A stretch of DNA of 64,000 bases from Flammeovirga sp. EKP202 (GCF_014534745.1 NZ_JACVVP010000010.1:62001-126000), one strand, 5' to 3'. Numbered from the stretch's first letter, positions 30,603 to 39,390 are shown. A program made the numbers and translations. The notes: generated from the sequence alone by a model not told the origin.

Positions 30603-31283
30603 ATGCGATTAATAATTAAAACTATAATACTAATGTTGTTGATCATAATGGTTTGTAAAAATCTTTATGCTCAAGACAAATTGCAGTTTTCAGCAGGTGC
30701 TGATCTTGTTAATCACTATGTATGGAGAGGAATTGACTACGGTTATAGCCCTGCCATACAGCCAGATATAGAATTGAACTACAAAGGTTTTTATGTTGGA
30801 GGATGGGGAACGTATGCCTTTCTTAAAAGTAATTCGGTTTATGAATTTGAATATAGATTAGGTTATACCTTTGAGAAAATAGGATTAAGCCTACAGGTTA
30901 TAGATTACGTTTACTCTACAGCGACATTTGATAGTCCTAAAACGATCCACAACGTTGAACAAGACTTATCAAATGTAGGTCACTCATTTGAGTTAGGAGT
31001 AATACAAAGGATTAAGAATTTCCATTTTGCAGGGTACATTAACTTCAGTGAAGAATATGATATTTATGTTGAAGTAGGGTACAATTATAAAGGGTTTGAA
31101 TTGATTGTAGGAGCTGGAAACAATGAGTATACACTCAATGATAATTTCACATTAGTCAATGTAAGTTTAATGAAAACAGTTGATTTAAAGGTCAGTGAAA
31201 AATATAGTCCTTCTCTGTTTTGTGGAGCAGTCTGCAACCCAGATACCTCAGTCTTCCACCTATTATTTGGAGTGAACATTTAA
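30603..31283 (+). CDS. TorF family putative porin
   Basis: 226 aa, signal peptide (about 1-24, ending LYAQ). The mature start FSAGADLVNHYVWRGIDYGYSPAIQP is the hallmark of the TorF/gcw_chp family of small outer-membrane barrels. Alternating strands follow and it ends HLLFGVNI. The function of the family is not established. It is driven by module B and is therefore likely co-regulated with the sulfatase, which suggests a role in uptake or efflux of the same compound class (inference). A terminator follows. Confidence 0.8.
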   Translation: MRLIIKTIILMLLIIMVCKNLYAQDKLQFSAGADLVNHYVWRGIDYGYSPAIQPDIELNYKGFYVGGWGTYAFLKSNSVYEFEYRLGYTFEKIGLSLQVIDYVYSTATFDSPKTIHNVEQDLSNVGHSFELGVIQRIKNFHFAGYINFSEEYDIYVEVGYNYKGFELIVGAGNNEYTLNDNFTLVNVSLMKTVDLKVSEKYSPSLFCGAVCNPDTSVFHLLFGVNI

Positions 31284-31349
31284 AAAATTAATAGTAGAAG
31301 TTTGATAATAAACGATTTCAAAATCACGTATTTTAGTTTAATAATTTTT

Positions 31350-31385
31350 ACACGTCCTGTTTTCTAAATGGGGCGTGTTTTTTAT
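31350..31385 (+). terminator. Terminator after the TorF-like gene
   Basis: Stem ACACG (31350) / CGTGT (31374-31378), extended inward by wobble and CC/GG pairs, followed by a T-run. Confidence 0.75.
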
Positions 31386-31451
31386 ATACAATTATCTGTT
31401 TTATCATTCTCTTTTGTTTTTATAAAGGATTAATTGTTACATACGAACCAC

Positions 31452-31477
31452 GTAGGGGCAAACCTATGTGTCTGCCC
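31452..31477 (+). repeat. REP 1
   Basis: GTAG (31452-31455) then GGGCAAAC, loop CTATGT, GTCTGCCC, with one stem mismatch. The left flank GAACCAC is shared with REP 3. Confidence 0.8.
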
Positions 31478-31605
31478 ACCGAAACAGATCACGAAACATT
31501 TCAAAATAATATTCATTATCCCACAATATGATTATCAAACAAAACATCAATTAAATTATTGTTTTACGTGATTGACATTTTTGTGTTTCTGATTTGTGGT
31601 ACAGC

Positions 31606-31631
31606 GGGCAGACACATAGGTCTGCTCCTAC
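31606..31631 (-). repeat. REP 2
   Basis: Reverse orientation: stem GGGCAGAC / GTCTGCTC around ACATAG, then CTAC. The flank GTGGTACAGC is shared with REP 4. It ends 6 bp from the transposase stop codon. Confidence 0.8.
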
Positions 31632-31636
31632 GGACG

Positions 31637-32134
31637 TTATACATTTAATTTATCATCTGACCAACATAACGGATTATCGATGATATATTGAGCTATTTTT
31701 TCATGCTCATTATTATTTCTTATGATATGTTCCCAATAATTACGTTGCCATAGACGTCTATCAAATGTTTTCCATTTTTTGGCTTTGACACCTCGGATAT
31801 AATCATTAGTTGTCATTGTCTTAAACCATTGAATAATTGTTCCAATTGTAGCATTATTTTTATCATGATGCTCCTTGATTTCTAGAATACAGTGGAAATG
31901 ATTTGGAATAATGATCATCTCATGACAAATGTTATTATTGAATTTACATTCCAATTCTTGATACCATTGCTTGATCATCATACCAGCATCATTCATTATC
32001 ATTTCATGATTTTCAATTTCCCCAAATAAGTGGTGCTTATTCTGAACACATATTGTAATAAAGTAAAGTCCAGATTGAGAATAATCATAGCCTTTCAGAC
32101 GTATAGAGTGTCGAGAAGTTAGTTGTTTTAACAT
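31637..32134 (-). CDS. REP-associated tyrosine transposase (RAYT, IS200-like Y1)
   Basis: 165 aa. HUH-type single-strand endonuclease: the HUH motif is HFH in IPNHFHCILEI, and the catalytic Tyr is in the family-typical segment IAQYIIDNPLCW near the C-terminus. The start (RLKGYDYSQSGLYFITICVQN) is typical of RAYT proteins. Known RAYTs bind and cut REP hairpins carrying a GTRG tetranucleotide. Here such hairpins with GTAG lie on both sides. The frame is intact, so activity is possible. It is inserted between the TorF-like gene and the small lipoprotein gene. Confidence 0.9.
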   Translation of the reverse strand: MLKQLTSRHSIRLKGYDYSQSGLYFITICVQNKHHLFGEIENHEMIMNDAGMMIKQWYQELECKFNNNICHEMIIIPNHFHCILEIKEHHDKNNATIGTIIQWFKTMTTNDYIRGVKAKKWKTFDRRLWQRNYWEHIIRNNNEHEKIAQYIIDNPLCWSDDKLNV

Positions 32135-32213
32135 GAATCGTTATGAATAAATGAATAGTTCGTTTATTCATGTTTGAAACAAATTTTATTCCACGATTTC
32201 TCACAAGAACCAC

Positions 32214-32239
32214 GTAGGGGCAGACCTATGTGTCTACCC
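32214..32239 (+). repeat. REP 3
   Basis: GTAG (32214-32217), then GGGCAGAC, CTATGT, GTCTACCC (one mismatch). Same left flank (GAACCAC) as REP 1. Confidence 0.8.
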
Positions 32240-32418
32240 GCCTAAACATGATACGATTCATCTCTATTACAAACCATTTGTTTATCCATCAAACTACAAA
32301 ACCAACCATAATTAAAACTCACAAGAAATGATCTATATTATACAATCAAAAAATCCGATTGTTGTTTATTCATTTTATAATTTAACTGTTTTTTTTATGT
32401 CCCTGATTGTGGTACAGC

Positions 32419-32444
32419 AGGCAGACACATAGGTCTGCCCCTAC
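32419..32444 (-). repeat. REP 4
   Basis: Reverse orientation: AGGCAGAC, ACATAG, GTCTGCCC, then CTAC. Same left flank (GTGGTACAGC) as REP 2. It lies 30 bp before module C. Confidence 0.8.
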
Positions 32445-32473
32445 AGGAAGGTATCCTAAATCATGATTCATAA

Positions 32474-32539
32474 ATCCCTTTTTTTACAAATATCAGACTC
32501 TTTTTTACAATCTTTTCTTTTGGTGACCTACTACATTTG
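32474..32539 (+). promoter_or_regulatory. Module C: tandem repeat plus -7 box before the small lipoprotein
   Basis: Repeat 1 ATCCCTTTTTTTACAAAT starts at 32474 and repeat 2 AGACTCTTTTTTACAAT at 32495 (21 bp apart). TTTG follows at 32519 and the -7 box TACATTTG at 32532-32539. Distances are identical to modules A and B; the repeats are somewhat more diverged. Confidence 0.72.
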
Positions 32540-32581
32540 TATCATAATCAATCAAAAATTATTAGTTAAAATCACGTAAAA

Positions 32582-33193
32582 ATGAAAAGATATTTATTTC
32601 TCATTACATTATTATTTTCATTCACCTCCTGTATACACCAAAGTGATTCAGTTGAGATGGATTTTACAGTATTGAAAGACAAGTTAGCTCTATCATCTCA
32701 CCAAGAAGAAACATTTGCTACTGTTGTAAAAGAATATAATATTACTAGAGTTAAATTGATAAAGAATTCAAAGTTGTCAATTTCTTCAGGAAATAAGGCA
32801 TTACTTCACGAAATAAAAAAGACCTACAAAAACCAAGAAGAGGAGTTATCTCATTTCTTGAATGATACACAGAAAGACACTCTTCATCAATTTATATTAG
32901 AAAATATGCCGGGGCAATTTAATTACGCTTCGGATATAAGAAATGAGTTGGTTTATTTACTTTCTTTAGATACTTATCAAGAAAGACAATATAAAGCCAT
33001 AAATAATACTTTTGATAAAATTTACTTAAATATGAATAAAGCCGATTATGGCTATAAACAAGATGTAACAGCTTATTGGTACCAGTTGGATAGAGCACGA
33101 AAAAATGCGATAAGAAGAATCTTTTCTGAAGAACAATTTCATCGATATGAATATTTAATACAAAAGGCGAATTACGAAAGAATTTCAACTTGA
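32582..33193 (+). CDS. Small lipoprotein, possibly Spy/CpxP-like
   Basis: 203 aa, lipobox FTSC (C17). The mature part is helical and charged, with two similar segments, LKDKLALSSHQEETFATVVKEY and LVYLLSLDTYQERQYKAINNTF. Each has the L(S/T)xxQ-type turn seen in Spy/CpxP/LTXXQ periplasmic chaperone-like proteins; this assignment is tentative. It sits behind module C, so it is probably induced with the sulfatase. A broken paralogue lies at 35158, on the far side of the agarase gene. Confidence 0.65.
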   Translation: MKRYLFLITLLFSFTSCIHQSDSVEMDFTVLKDKLALSSHQEETFATVVKEYNITRVKLIKNSKLSISSGNKALLHEIKKTYKNQEEELSHFLNDTQKDTLHQFILENMPGQFNYASDIRNELVYLLSLDTYQERQYKAINNTFDKIYLNMNKADYGYKQDVTAYWYQLDRARKNAIRRIFSEEQFHRYEYLIQKANYERIST

Positions 33194-33297
33194 TTATACA
33201 AAAAAGAGTTTTAGGAATAAAACTTCAGATACTATCTTATTAAATGTTATACCCATTTGTAATCAAAATTTGATGGCACTAAAGTACTGATCAAAAA

Positions 33298-33325
33298 TAG
33301 GAGTCTCATAAACCTGAGACTCCTA
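33298..33325. terminator. Terminator, mainly for the agarase gene
   Basis: 11-bp perfect stem TAGGAGTCTCA (33298-33308) / TGAGACTCCTA (33315-33325) with 6-nt loop. On the minus strand it is followed by TTTTTG. It may also stop the plus-strand lipoprotein transcript. Confidence 0.85.
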
Positions 33326-33353
33326 TAAAATAAAGATGCTTATGATCTACTTA

Positions 33354-34724
33354 TTATTTAATGATAAGTTTTTGAGTTTCTCCTGCTACTTTAATAATGT
33401 AAATACCTGGAGATAGTTGAGAAGTATTGATGGTGTTAGCTTCTTGACTTACAGTTTGAGTGGTTATCACACTCCCTTGTGCTGAAACAATTGCAGCTTC
33501 AAAGTCACCTTCTCCCAATCCAGTTATTCTTACAAAATTCTTTGCTGGATTTGGTGAAAGTTTAATTCCCTCATTGGTAAGTTCACCCTCAAGGACATCA
33601 GATACAGTTGAATTACTTCTAGCATTCGAATTAGGTTTTAATTTATAAACCCTTACCCAATCCACCTTCATCTGATTTCTTGCCGAACTAGCTAAATGAG
33701 CATCCGATGGAGAGTGACTTGTTGCTAACCAATGTTGTGATTCAACATTAATAATGATATCCATTGCTTTTGTAAAACCTGCTCCATTTTGGAAGTTCCC
33801 TGGGTCAATGACACTAATGCCATTTGAATTATTACTTGCAGCCTGAAGCGTTGGAAAGCTGTAATTAGAACTTGTTGTGTAAGTCGTTACAGCAGTGTAA
33901 CCATTTGCATTATTGGTAGGAAATTGACCAGACATTGAATTAAAATATTGGTATTGCCAAGTTCCATTCACTTTAGTCGCAGTAGCATTATGATAAAGTA
34001 CTCTTACTAATTGTCCATCAATAAAATATTCAAAGTGTTTTGGTCCAACCCAATACACACCCATTCTAACATACCTTCTGTTTCCACCATTCCAACACCA
34101 ATCACCCCATCCATAATTACCATTTACTCTGCTGTCTTGGTACCAGCTATTCCAATCTCTCGGTTGATAGTCTGTAAAAGGGTTTCGAATAAATGAGTGA
34201 TGGCTGATGTGTGTAAATTGTTTAAACCAAGGTACACCGCCATAGTTTTCAATAATATCAATTTCTTGTGTGTCATCTGGACTCAGAAGCCAGAAACAAG
34301 ATGCCAAAGAGATATTTGCTACACTGATAGCAGACTCTACATAAACAGGGTAAATCACTTTATTATTAGAAGTTACACAGCCAGATAACACACCTGGAAT
34401 TCCCATTTTCGTCGTGTTGTTAGTCTTTGCAACGGTAATCACTAGATTATCGCCATCCACTTTTACTCTGTTGTGTTTCCAATAGGTTGTACCTGGCCCA
34501 TCCCAAGCGTTGTGGTAGAAGTTATACCATTTTCCATTTCCAAAGTTACTTTTGTAGTTTACGGCGTTGAAATTATAGTTAAAGTCATCAGAGAGATTAC
34601 TCTGAAGTTCCCAATAATAGTTAGGTCCTGACCATGCTGGTACGGGAATGTTGCTCCATTCTTGAGCATTAATCTTACTTCCTAACAGTAAAAAAAATAA
34701 GATTAATAGATAGTTGTTTCTCAT
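33354..34724 (-). CDS. GH16 beta-agarase (or porphyranase) with T9SS type A sorting domain
   Basis: 456 aa, signal peptide 1-20 (KINAQ). The GH16 catalytic domain covers about 22-365. It begins SNIPVPAWSGPNYYWELQSN, close to the start of GH16 agarases, and has the catalytic EIDIIE motif (E154 nucleophile, D156, E159 acid/base). The last 70 residues (KLSPNPAKNFVRI, LSPGIYIIKV) are a type A sorting domain, so the enzyme goes outside through T9SS. It would cut beta-1,4 bonds of agar-type galactans. No SusC/SusD pair or other galactanase is in the window. Whether agarose or porphyran is preferred cannot be read. Confidence 0.9.
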   Translation of the reverse strand: MRNNYLLILFFLLLGSKINAQEWSNIPVPAWSGPNYYWELQSNLSDDFNYNFNAVNYKSNFGNGKWYNFYHNAWDGPGTTYWKHNRVKVDGDNLVITVAKTNNTTKMGIPGVLSGCVTSNNKVIYPVYVESAISVANISLASCFWLLSPDDTQEIDIIENYGGVPWFKQFTHISHHSFIRNPFTDYQPRDWNSWYQDSRVNGNYGWGDWCWNGGNRRYVRMGVYWVGPKHFEYFIDGQLVRVLYHNATATKVNGTWQYQYFNSMSGQFPTNNANGYTAVTTYTTSSNYSFPTLQAASNNSNGISVIDPGNFQNGAGFTKAMDIIINVESQHWLATSHSPSDAHLASSARNQMKVDWVRVYKLKPNSNARSNSTVSDVLEGELTNEGIKLSPNPAKNFVRITGLGEGDFEAAIVSAQGSVITTQTVSQEANTINTSQLSPGIYIIKVAGETQKLIIK

Positions 34725-35058
34725 TTTAAAATAGTTATATGCCTGTTGTTTAAGGCTCGATTTAAAAGTTTACATGTAGATAGCTAGCATCTTTATTTTG
34801 TTCTAATTAAAAAGCTATTTGAAACAATCCCAACGGTAAATACTAGATAAAAACTGTATATTATTTTCTTGAATTTTAATAAGAATATCATTTTAGAGTT
34901 TTAATTTTCAGAGATTTGAATATGGCATTATTGATGCTAAAAGGCCTCTTTTTTTGATAGTTGTCTACTTTCTATTGAGTTTTGAAATGGATAGATATTT
35001 ATAGACTGAACACTTTAGTTATGAGGTAAAATGAATTTTTAGTTTATTCCATCTAAAT
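34725..35058. other. Intergenic region upstream of the agarase gene
   Basis: AT-rich, 334 bp. It must hold the agarase promoter, but no TAnnTTTG box on the minus strand was found, and the tandem module is not visible on that strand. Nothing else seen. Confidence 0.45.
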
Positions 35059-35124
35059 TTCCTATTACGTGCAATATCATAACTATTTTATCTAAATATT
35101 TACTTCTATGTAACTCTATTTTTG
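35059..35124 (+). promoter_or_regulatory. Module D: diverged tandem repeat plus -7 box before the pseudogene
   Basis: Repeat 2 TAACTATTTTATCTAAAT starts at 35080 and the -7 box TATTTTTG is at 35117-35124, exactly the distance of modules A-C. Repeat 1 (TTCCTATTACGTGCAAT, from 35059) is poorer, as expected if it is decaying with the gene. Confidence 0.6.
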
Positions 35125-35157
35125 TATTATTACAATACACCTTAATCTTCAAAAAAA

Positions 35158-35672
35158 TGAAAAGAAACCTATTTTTCTTTTTACTGCTGATTCCTTTTTC
35201 CTTGTGTATTTTCATCAATGAAAGTATTGAAATGTACTTTATAACTTTGGGTAAACTTGATTTAACATCTCAACAAAAAAGGTGTTCTATGTTGTAGTCA
35301 AAGAATATAACTGGAAGAGAAAAAACTAATTCATAAGAGTGATTTGAGTATGAAATCAGGGAATAGACTCCATTTGAGTAAAGTAAAAAGATCATTCAAA
35401 GATCAAGAAAGAGAACTACAATATTTTATGGATAAAGATCAACATATATTACTATTGAATTCATAAAAAAGCACATGCCAATCAGTTTCAAAATGCTCAT
35501 GATATTAGGAGAGAAGTGGTAACAACACTTTCACTTGATGCTAGTCAAACACAAAAGTATAAAATGATTAACTCTACTTTTGACAAAATCAACTCATTTA
35601 TGAATACATACAACACATAACAGTGCATTGATAACAGCTGGATAATGCTCTGCAAAGGATTTTTTAGAAAGT
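35158..35672 (+). pseudogene. Decayed paralogue of the small lipoprotein at 32582
   Basis: It opens with ATG and MKRNLFFFLLLIPFS, then stops at TAG near 35296. In other frames the similarity continues: VVKEYN...LIHKSDLSMKSGN (matching VVKEYN...LIKNSKLSISSGN), FKDQERELQYFM, then QFQNAHDIRREVVTTLSLD (matching QFNYASDIRNELVYLLSLD), STFDKI, and finally QLDNALQRIF (matching QLDRARKNAIRRIF). At least two frameshifts and several stops are present. No lipobox Cys aligns cleanly. It faces the same way as the intact copy and keeps the tandem-repeat promoter. Confidence 0.85.
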
Positions 35673-35710
35673 AAAAAATGAGCGTGTTTCGTCCTAAATT
35701 TTCTATAAGA

Positions 35711-36925
35711 CTAGGCTAGTTTATATACCCTTGTTGGTTCTCCAAAACCTTTTAATTTTACCTCTCCAAGATCTTCACCTTTTATTTCGTCATGATTCAT
35801 TTTTTGAAAGATACTTTCAGAAACCAAAAATTGACTATTAAAGTCTTTATTCAAAGATTCAATTCTTGCCGAAATAATCACATTTCGACCTGTAAGCGAA
35901 TAGGATTGTCGTTCTTGATTACCAATATTTCCTGCTACAATATTTCCAGCATGCAAACCGATACCAATTCTAATAGGAGGGATTTTTTCTGCCTTGATCA
36001 TATTATCGATACATTTTAAAATACCAAAACCTGAATTTACAGCGTTTTTTTCATGTTCTTTATATCGAATAGGGGCACCAAATACGGCCATCAATCCATC
36101 GCCAAGCAACTGTAATACGACACCATGATTCTCACTAATTATTTTGATCACTTCTCCAAATACGATGTTTTGAAATTTAGCCACTTCTGAAGGAGGTTTG
36201 GAATCTGCAAAAACGGTAAAGTCACGAATATCCAAAAACATGATAGAAGCATGGAAATTAGTGGTTTTTATACCTTCCTCATTTTCGATAATATGTTTAG
36301 CAATTTTATGTGAAATCTGTTGCCCGAATAAGGACTTGATTTTATTTAATAAATTCTCAATCACCTTTTGTTCTTCCAATAGGTTTTGTTCTAACTTCTT
36401 GGTGGTATTTGAATAATAATTGATGAGTAATGAAGTAATTAAAATAGTGGAGATAGCATTAGTGATGTAGGAAATATGGCTCATATTTTCAGATAGCGTG
36501 TAGACTCCATCATGAAAAACATAAGAAATGGTCACGTAAACAAAACAAATAATAAAGAGTAAGCCGTACTGAAAAAAGCGATGCCAATTGGGATTGAAAA
36601 AACAAAGCCCGGCTAAGTAAATCAACCAAAAATGAGCTCCAAAGTCCCATCCAAGATAATAGGTTGATGCTACTTGATGAAAAAGCAATTCTATGCAAGC
36701 TATGGAGAAAGCAAAGTTTTCGTGCTTTGTTGAATTTAGATAAAGTGCGATTGCAAATGCAGGTACACTAAAGAATATATTAAAATAGACCAATTCAGAT
36801 ACTTCTAAGTACCAAAAAAGTAATGTAGCATTAATGTGACCAATTACTCCTACTATATAAGCTCCTTGAGTAATTTGATGAAATTTGAGTATCTCAGAGG
36901 AGGATTGAAACTTTTCTTTGCTCAT
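35711..36925 (-). CDS. Membrane-bound class III adenylate/guanylate cyclase
   Basis: 404 aa. Residues about 18-175 hold five to six membrane helices. A short helical linker (LEQNLLEEQKVIENLLNKI) leads to the class III cyclase domain (about 220-400). Metal-binding Asp residues are in SIMFLDIRDFTVF and LLGDGLMAVFG; the transition-state region is SYSLTGRNVIISARIESLN. It would make cAMP (or cGMP) at the inner membrane. The substrate-specifying residues were not resolved. It is transcribed alone, convergent with the pseudogene. Confidence 0.9.
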   Translation of the reverse strand: MSKEKFQSSSEILKFHQITQGAYIVGVIGHINATLLFWYLEVSELVYFNIFFSVPAFAIALYLNSTKHENFAFSIACIELLFHQVASTYYLGWDFGAHFWLIYLAGLCFFNPNWHRFFQYGLLFIICFVYVTISYVFHDGVYTLSENMSHISYITNAISTILITSLLINYYSNTTKKLEQNLLEEQKVIENLLNKIKSLFGQQISHKIAKHIIENEEGIKTTNFHASIMFLDIRDFTVFADSKPPSEVAKFQNIVFGEVIKIISENHGVVLQLLGDGLMAVFGAPIRYKEHEKNAVNSGFGILKCIDNMIKAEKIPPIRIGIGLHAGNIVAGNIGNQERQSYSLTGRNVIISARIESLNKDFNSQFLVSESIFQKMNHDEIKGEDLGEVKLKGFGEPTRVYKLA

Positions 36926-37164
36926 TAAATTAAAAAAGAAATAGTGACAGAAATGAATTTCAATAGATAACTATATACTGAATAAATATACTAATCATTT
37001 AAAATGAATCAAGTAACGGAACGGATTGTTTATGACCATCAAGCAATTTTTTAAATGTAATAGCAGAAATTGACCTTAATCATAAACTTTTGTTCATATA
37101 TTTTTTGACAACCTCCCATTGAGTTATAAATTTATAGCTGATTACCAATTTTAATTATTTAAAC

Positions 37165-39315
37165 ATGAACAATAAAGTCGCATCGGCTCTCTTGCTGTCG
37201 AGTGTTGTTGCTGTTACTGCTTGTCAACAGCAAATGGAATATAACTATCCACAAACAAAAAAAGAAATTGTAAACGATGAGTATTTTGGAACAAATGTAG
37301 AAGATCCTTATCGTTGGTTAGAAGATGATAAATCGGAAGAAACTGCTCAATGGGTTACCGCAGAAAATGAAGCCACTCAGGCTTTTCTCTCAAAAATCCC
37401 TTTCAAAAAAGGAATTCAAGATCGTTTAACTGAATTATGGAATTATGAAAAAATCACTGCTCCAAGAAAACATGGTGATTGGTTGTATTTCTATAAAAAT
37501 GACGGACTTCAAAATCAATATGTACTTTATAGAAAAAAGGCTAATTCTGAAACAGAAGAGGTGTTTTTAGACCCTAATACCTTCTCAGAAGACGGCACAA
37601 CTTCTTTGTCCACCGTGAAATTTACAAATGATGGGAAATTAGCTGCTTATGCAACATCAACAGGTGGATCAGATTGGAGAGATATCTATGTGATTGATAC
37701 AGAAACCAAACAGATTGTAGAAGATCCTGTTAAAGATGCTAAGTTTACTAATATAGCATGGAAGAATAATGAAGGGTTTTATTATAGCAAATATGATAAA
37801 CCTAAAGAGGGTTCTCAACTGTCAGGTATGACACAACATCATAAATTGATGTATCATCAATTGGGTACTACGCAAGACAAAGATCAATTGGTATTTGGTG
37901 GTGAGAAAACACCTAGAAGATATGTTGGTGCTTATGTAACGGATGACGAGAAATATTTGGTGATTTCTGCAGCGGTTAATACTTCTGGAAATGAGCTTTA
38001 TATTCAAGAACTATCTAAAAATAATGCTCCGATTGTTACATTGGTTGATAATACTGACAATGATCATAACATTATTTACTCGAATAAGACCAATTTATGG
38101 ATTGAAACAAACTTTAATGCTCCAAATGGCAGAGTTGTGGTAGTTCCTGTTAGTTCACCTCAAAGAGAGAATTGGAAGGATTTAATTCCAGAGTCTGAAA
38201 ATGTACTCTCTGTAAGTATGTGTGGAAAGAAAATCTTTGCAAAATATATGAAAGATGCTATTTCACAAGTATACCAATATGACCTAAAAGGTAACAAAGA
38301 AAGAGAAATCAAGTTGCCAGGTGTAGGTACAGCTTCTGGTTTTTATGGAGACGATGAGGACAAGACTTTATTCTATTCGTTCACCTCTTACACAATGCCT
38401 TCAACTACTTTTGAGTATACTATCGAAAGTGGTGAATCCAAAGAATACATCCGCCCGAATGTGAAATTCAATCCTAATGATTATACTTCAGAGCAAGTAT
38501 TCTATACTTCAAAAGATGGTACTAAAGTTCCAATGATCATTACTTACAAAAAAGGGTTAGAAAAGAACGGACAAAATCCAACAATACTATATGGATATGG
38601 TGGATTTAATGTAAGTCTTCAACCTCGTTTTTCTATCGCCAATGTGGTTTGGTTAGAAAATGGTGGAGTTTATGCAGTTCCAAACCTTAGAGGAGGTGGA
38701 GAATATGGTGAGAAATGGCATACTGCAGGAACTAAAATGAACAAGCAAAATGTATTTGATGATTTTATTGCTGCTGCGGAGTATCTGAAAAAAGAAGGAT
38801 TTACTTCTACTGAAAAATTAGCTTTACGTGGAGGATCAAATGGTGGACTTTTGGTAGGTGCAACAATGACACAGCGTCCTGATTTAGCAGCTGTAGCTTT
38901 CCCTGCTGTAGGTGTATTGGATATGCTACGCTATAATAAGTTTACTGCGGGTGCAGGTTGGGCATATGACTATGGTACAGCCGAAGATTCAAAGGAAATG
39001 TTTGAATACTTAAAGGGTTATTCTCCATATCATAATGTAAAAAATGGAGTTAATTATCCATCTACTTTGATTACAACTGCTGACCACGATGACCGTGTTG
39101 TTCCAGCTCACTCCTTTAAGTTTGCTGCCGAATTACAAGCGAAAGATGCAGGCAAAAATCCTGTGTTAATCCGAATCGCTACAAACGCAGGTCATGGCGC
39201 AGGTAAGCCAACAAGTATGATTATTGAAGAGTATGCTGATATCTTTGGTTTTGCTTGGTATAATATGGATGTAACTCCAGCATTAGATCATAAATTAAAT
39301 AAGAAAGCAATGTAG
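37165..39315 (+). CDS. Prolyl oligopeptidase (S9A), lipoprotein
   Basis: 716 aa with N-terminal lipoprotein signal (lipobox VTAC, C20). An N-terminal seven-bladed propeller (about 60-440) gates a C-terminal alpha/beta-hydrolase. The catalytic triad is visible: Ser in LRGGSNGGLLVG, Asp in ADHDDRVVPAHSF, His in NAGHGAGKP. It cleaves short peptides after proline, in the periplasm or on the cell surface given the lipid anchor. The start EYNYPQTKKEIVNDEYFG...DPYRWLE is classic for the family. Monocistronic with a strong terminator. Confidence 0.95.
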   Translation: MNNKVASALLLSSVVAVTACQQQMEYNYPQTKKEIVNDEYFGTNVEDPYRWLEDDKSEETAQWVTAENEATQAFLSKIPFKKGIQDRLTELWNYEKITAPRKHGDWLYFYKNDGLQNQYVLYRKKANSETEEVFLDPNTFSEDGTTSLSTVKFTNDGKLAAYATSTGGSDWRDIYVIDTETKQIVEDPVKDAKFTNIAWKNNEGFYYSKYDKPKEGSQLSGMTQHHKLMYHQLGTTQDKDQLVFGGEKTPRRYVGAYVTDDEKYLVISAAVNTSGNELYIQELSKNNAPIVTLVDNTDNDHNIIYSNKTNLWIETNFNAPNGRVVVVPVSSPQRENWKDLIPESENVLSVSMCGKKIFAKYMKDAISQVYQYDLKGNKEREIKLPGVGTASGFYGDDEDKTLFYSFTSYTMPSTTFEYTIESGESKEYIRPNVKFNPNDYTSEQVFYTSKDGTKVPMIITYKKGLEKNGQNPTILYGYGGFNVSLQPRFSIANVVWLENGGVYAVPNLRGGGEYGEKWHTAGTKMNKQNVFDDFIAAAEYLKKEGFTSTEKLALRGGSNGGLLVGATMTQRPDLAAVAFPAVGVLDMLRYNKFTAGAGWAYDYGTAEDSKEMFEYLKGYSPYHNVKNGVNYPSTLITTADHDDRVVPAHSFKFAAELQAKDAGKNPVLIRIATNAGHGAGKPTSMIIEEYADIFGFAWYNMDVTPALDHKLNKKAM

Positions 39316-39355
39316 AGGAATTGTTTCTTGTTTTTTGAAAATACTGTATAAAATG

Positions 39356-39390
39356 AAGCCCGAAAAGTACAAATCCTTTTCGGGCTTTTT
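39356..39390 (+). terminator. Terminator of the prolyl oligopeptidase gene
   Basis: 12-bp perfect stem AAGCCCGAAAAG (39356-39367) / CTTTTCGGGCTT (39376-39387), then T. Confidence 0.92.

Larger units (their letters stand above)
31452..32444. mobile_element. REP/RAYT element: transposase gene between two inverted REP pairs
   Basis: Two pairs of inverted REP-like hairpins (31452-31477 with 31606-31631; 32214-32239 with 32419-32444) bracket a RAYT gene. Each hairpin has GTAG at its outer base and a GGGCAGAC / GTCTGCCC stem with CTATGT loop. Within each pair the GTAG ends point outward, as in BIME-type REP pairs. Confidence 0.8.

Noticed and set aside
31452-32444. CRISPR array or integron sites
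   Set aside because: Only four hairpins in inverted pairs around a RAYT gene, with irregular spacing and no cas or integrase gene.
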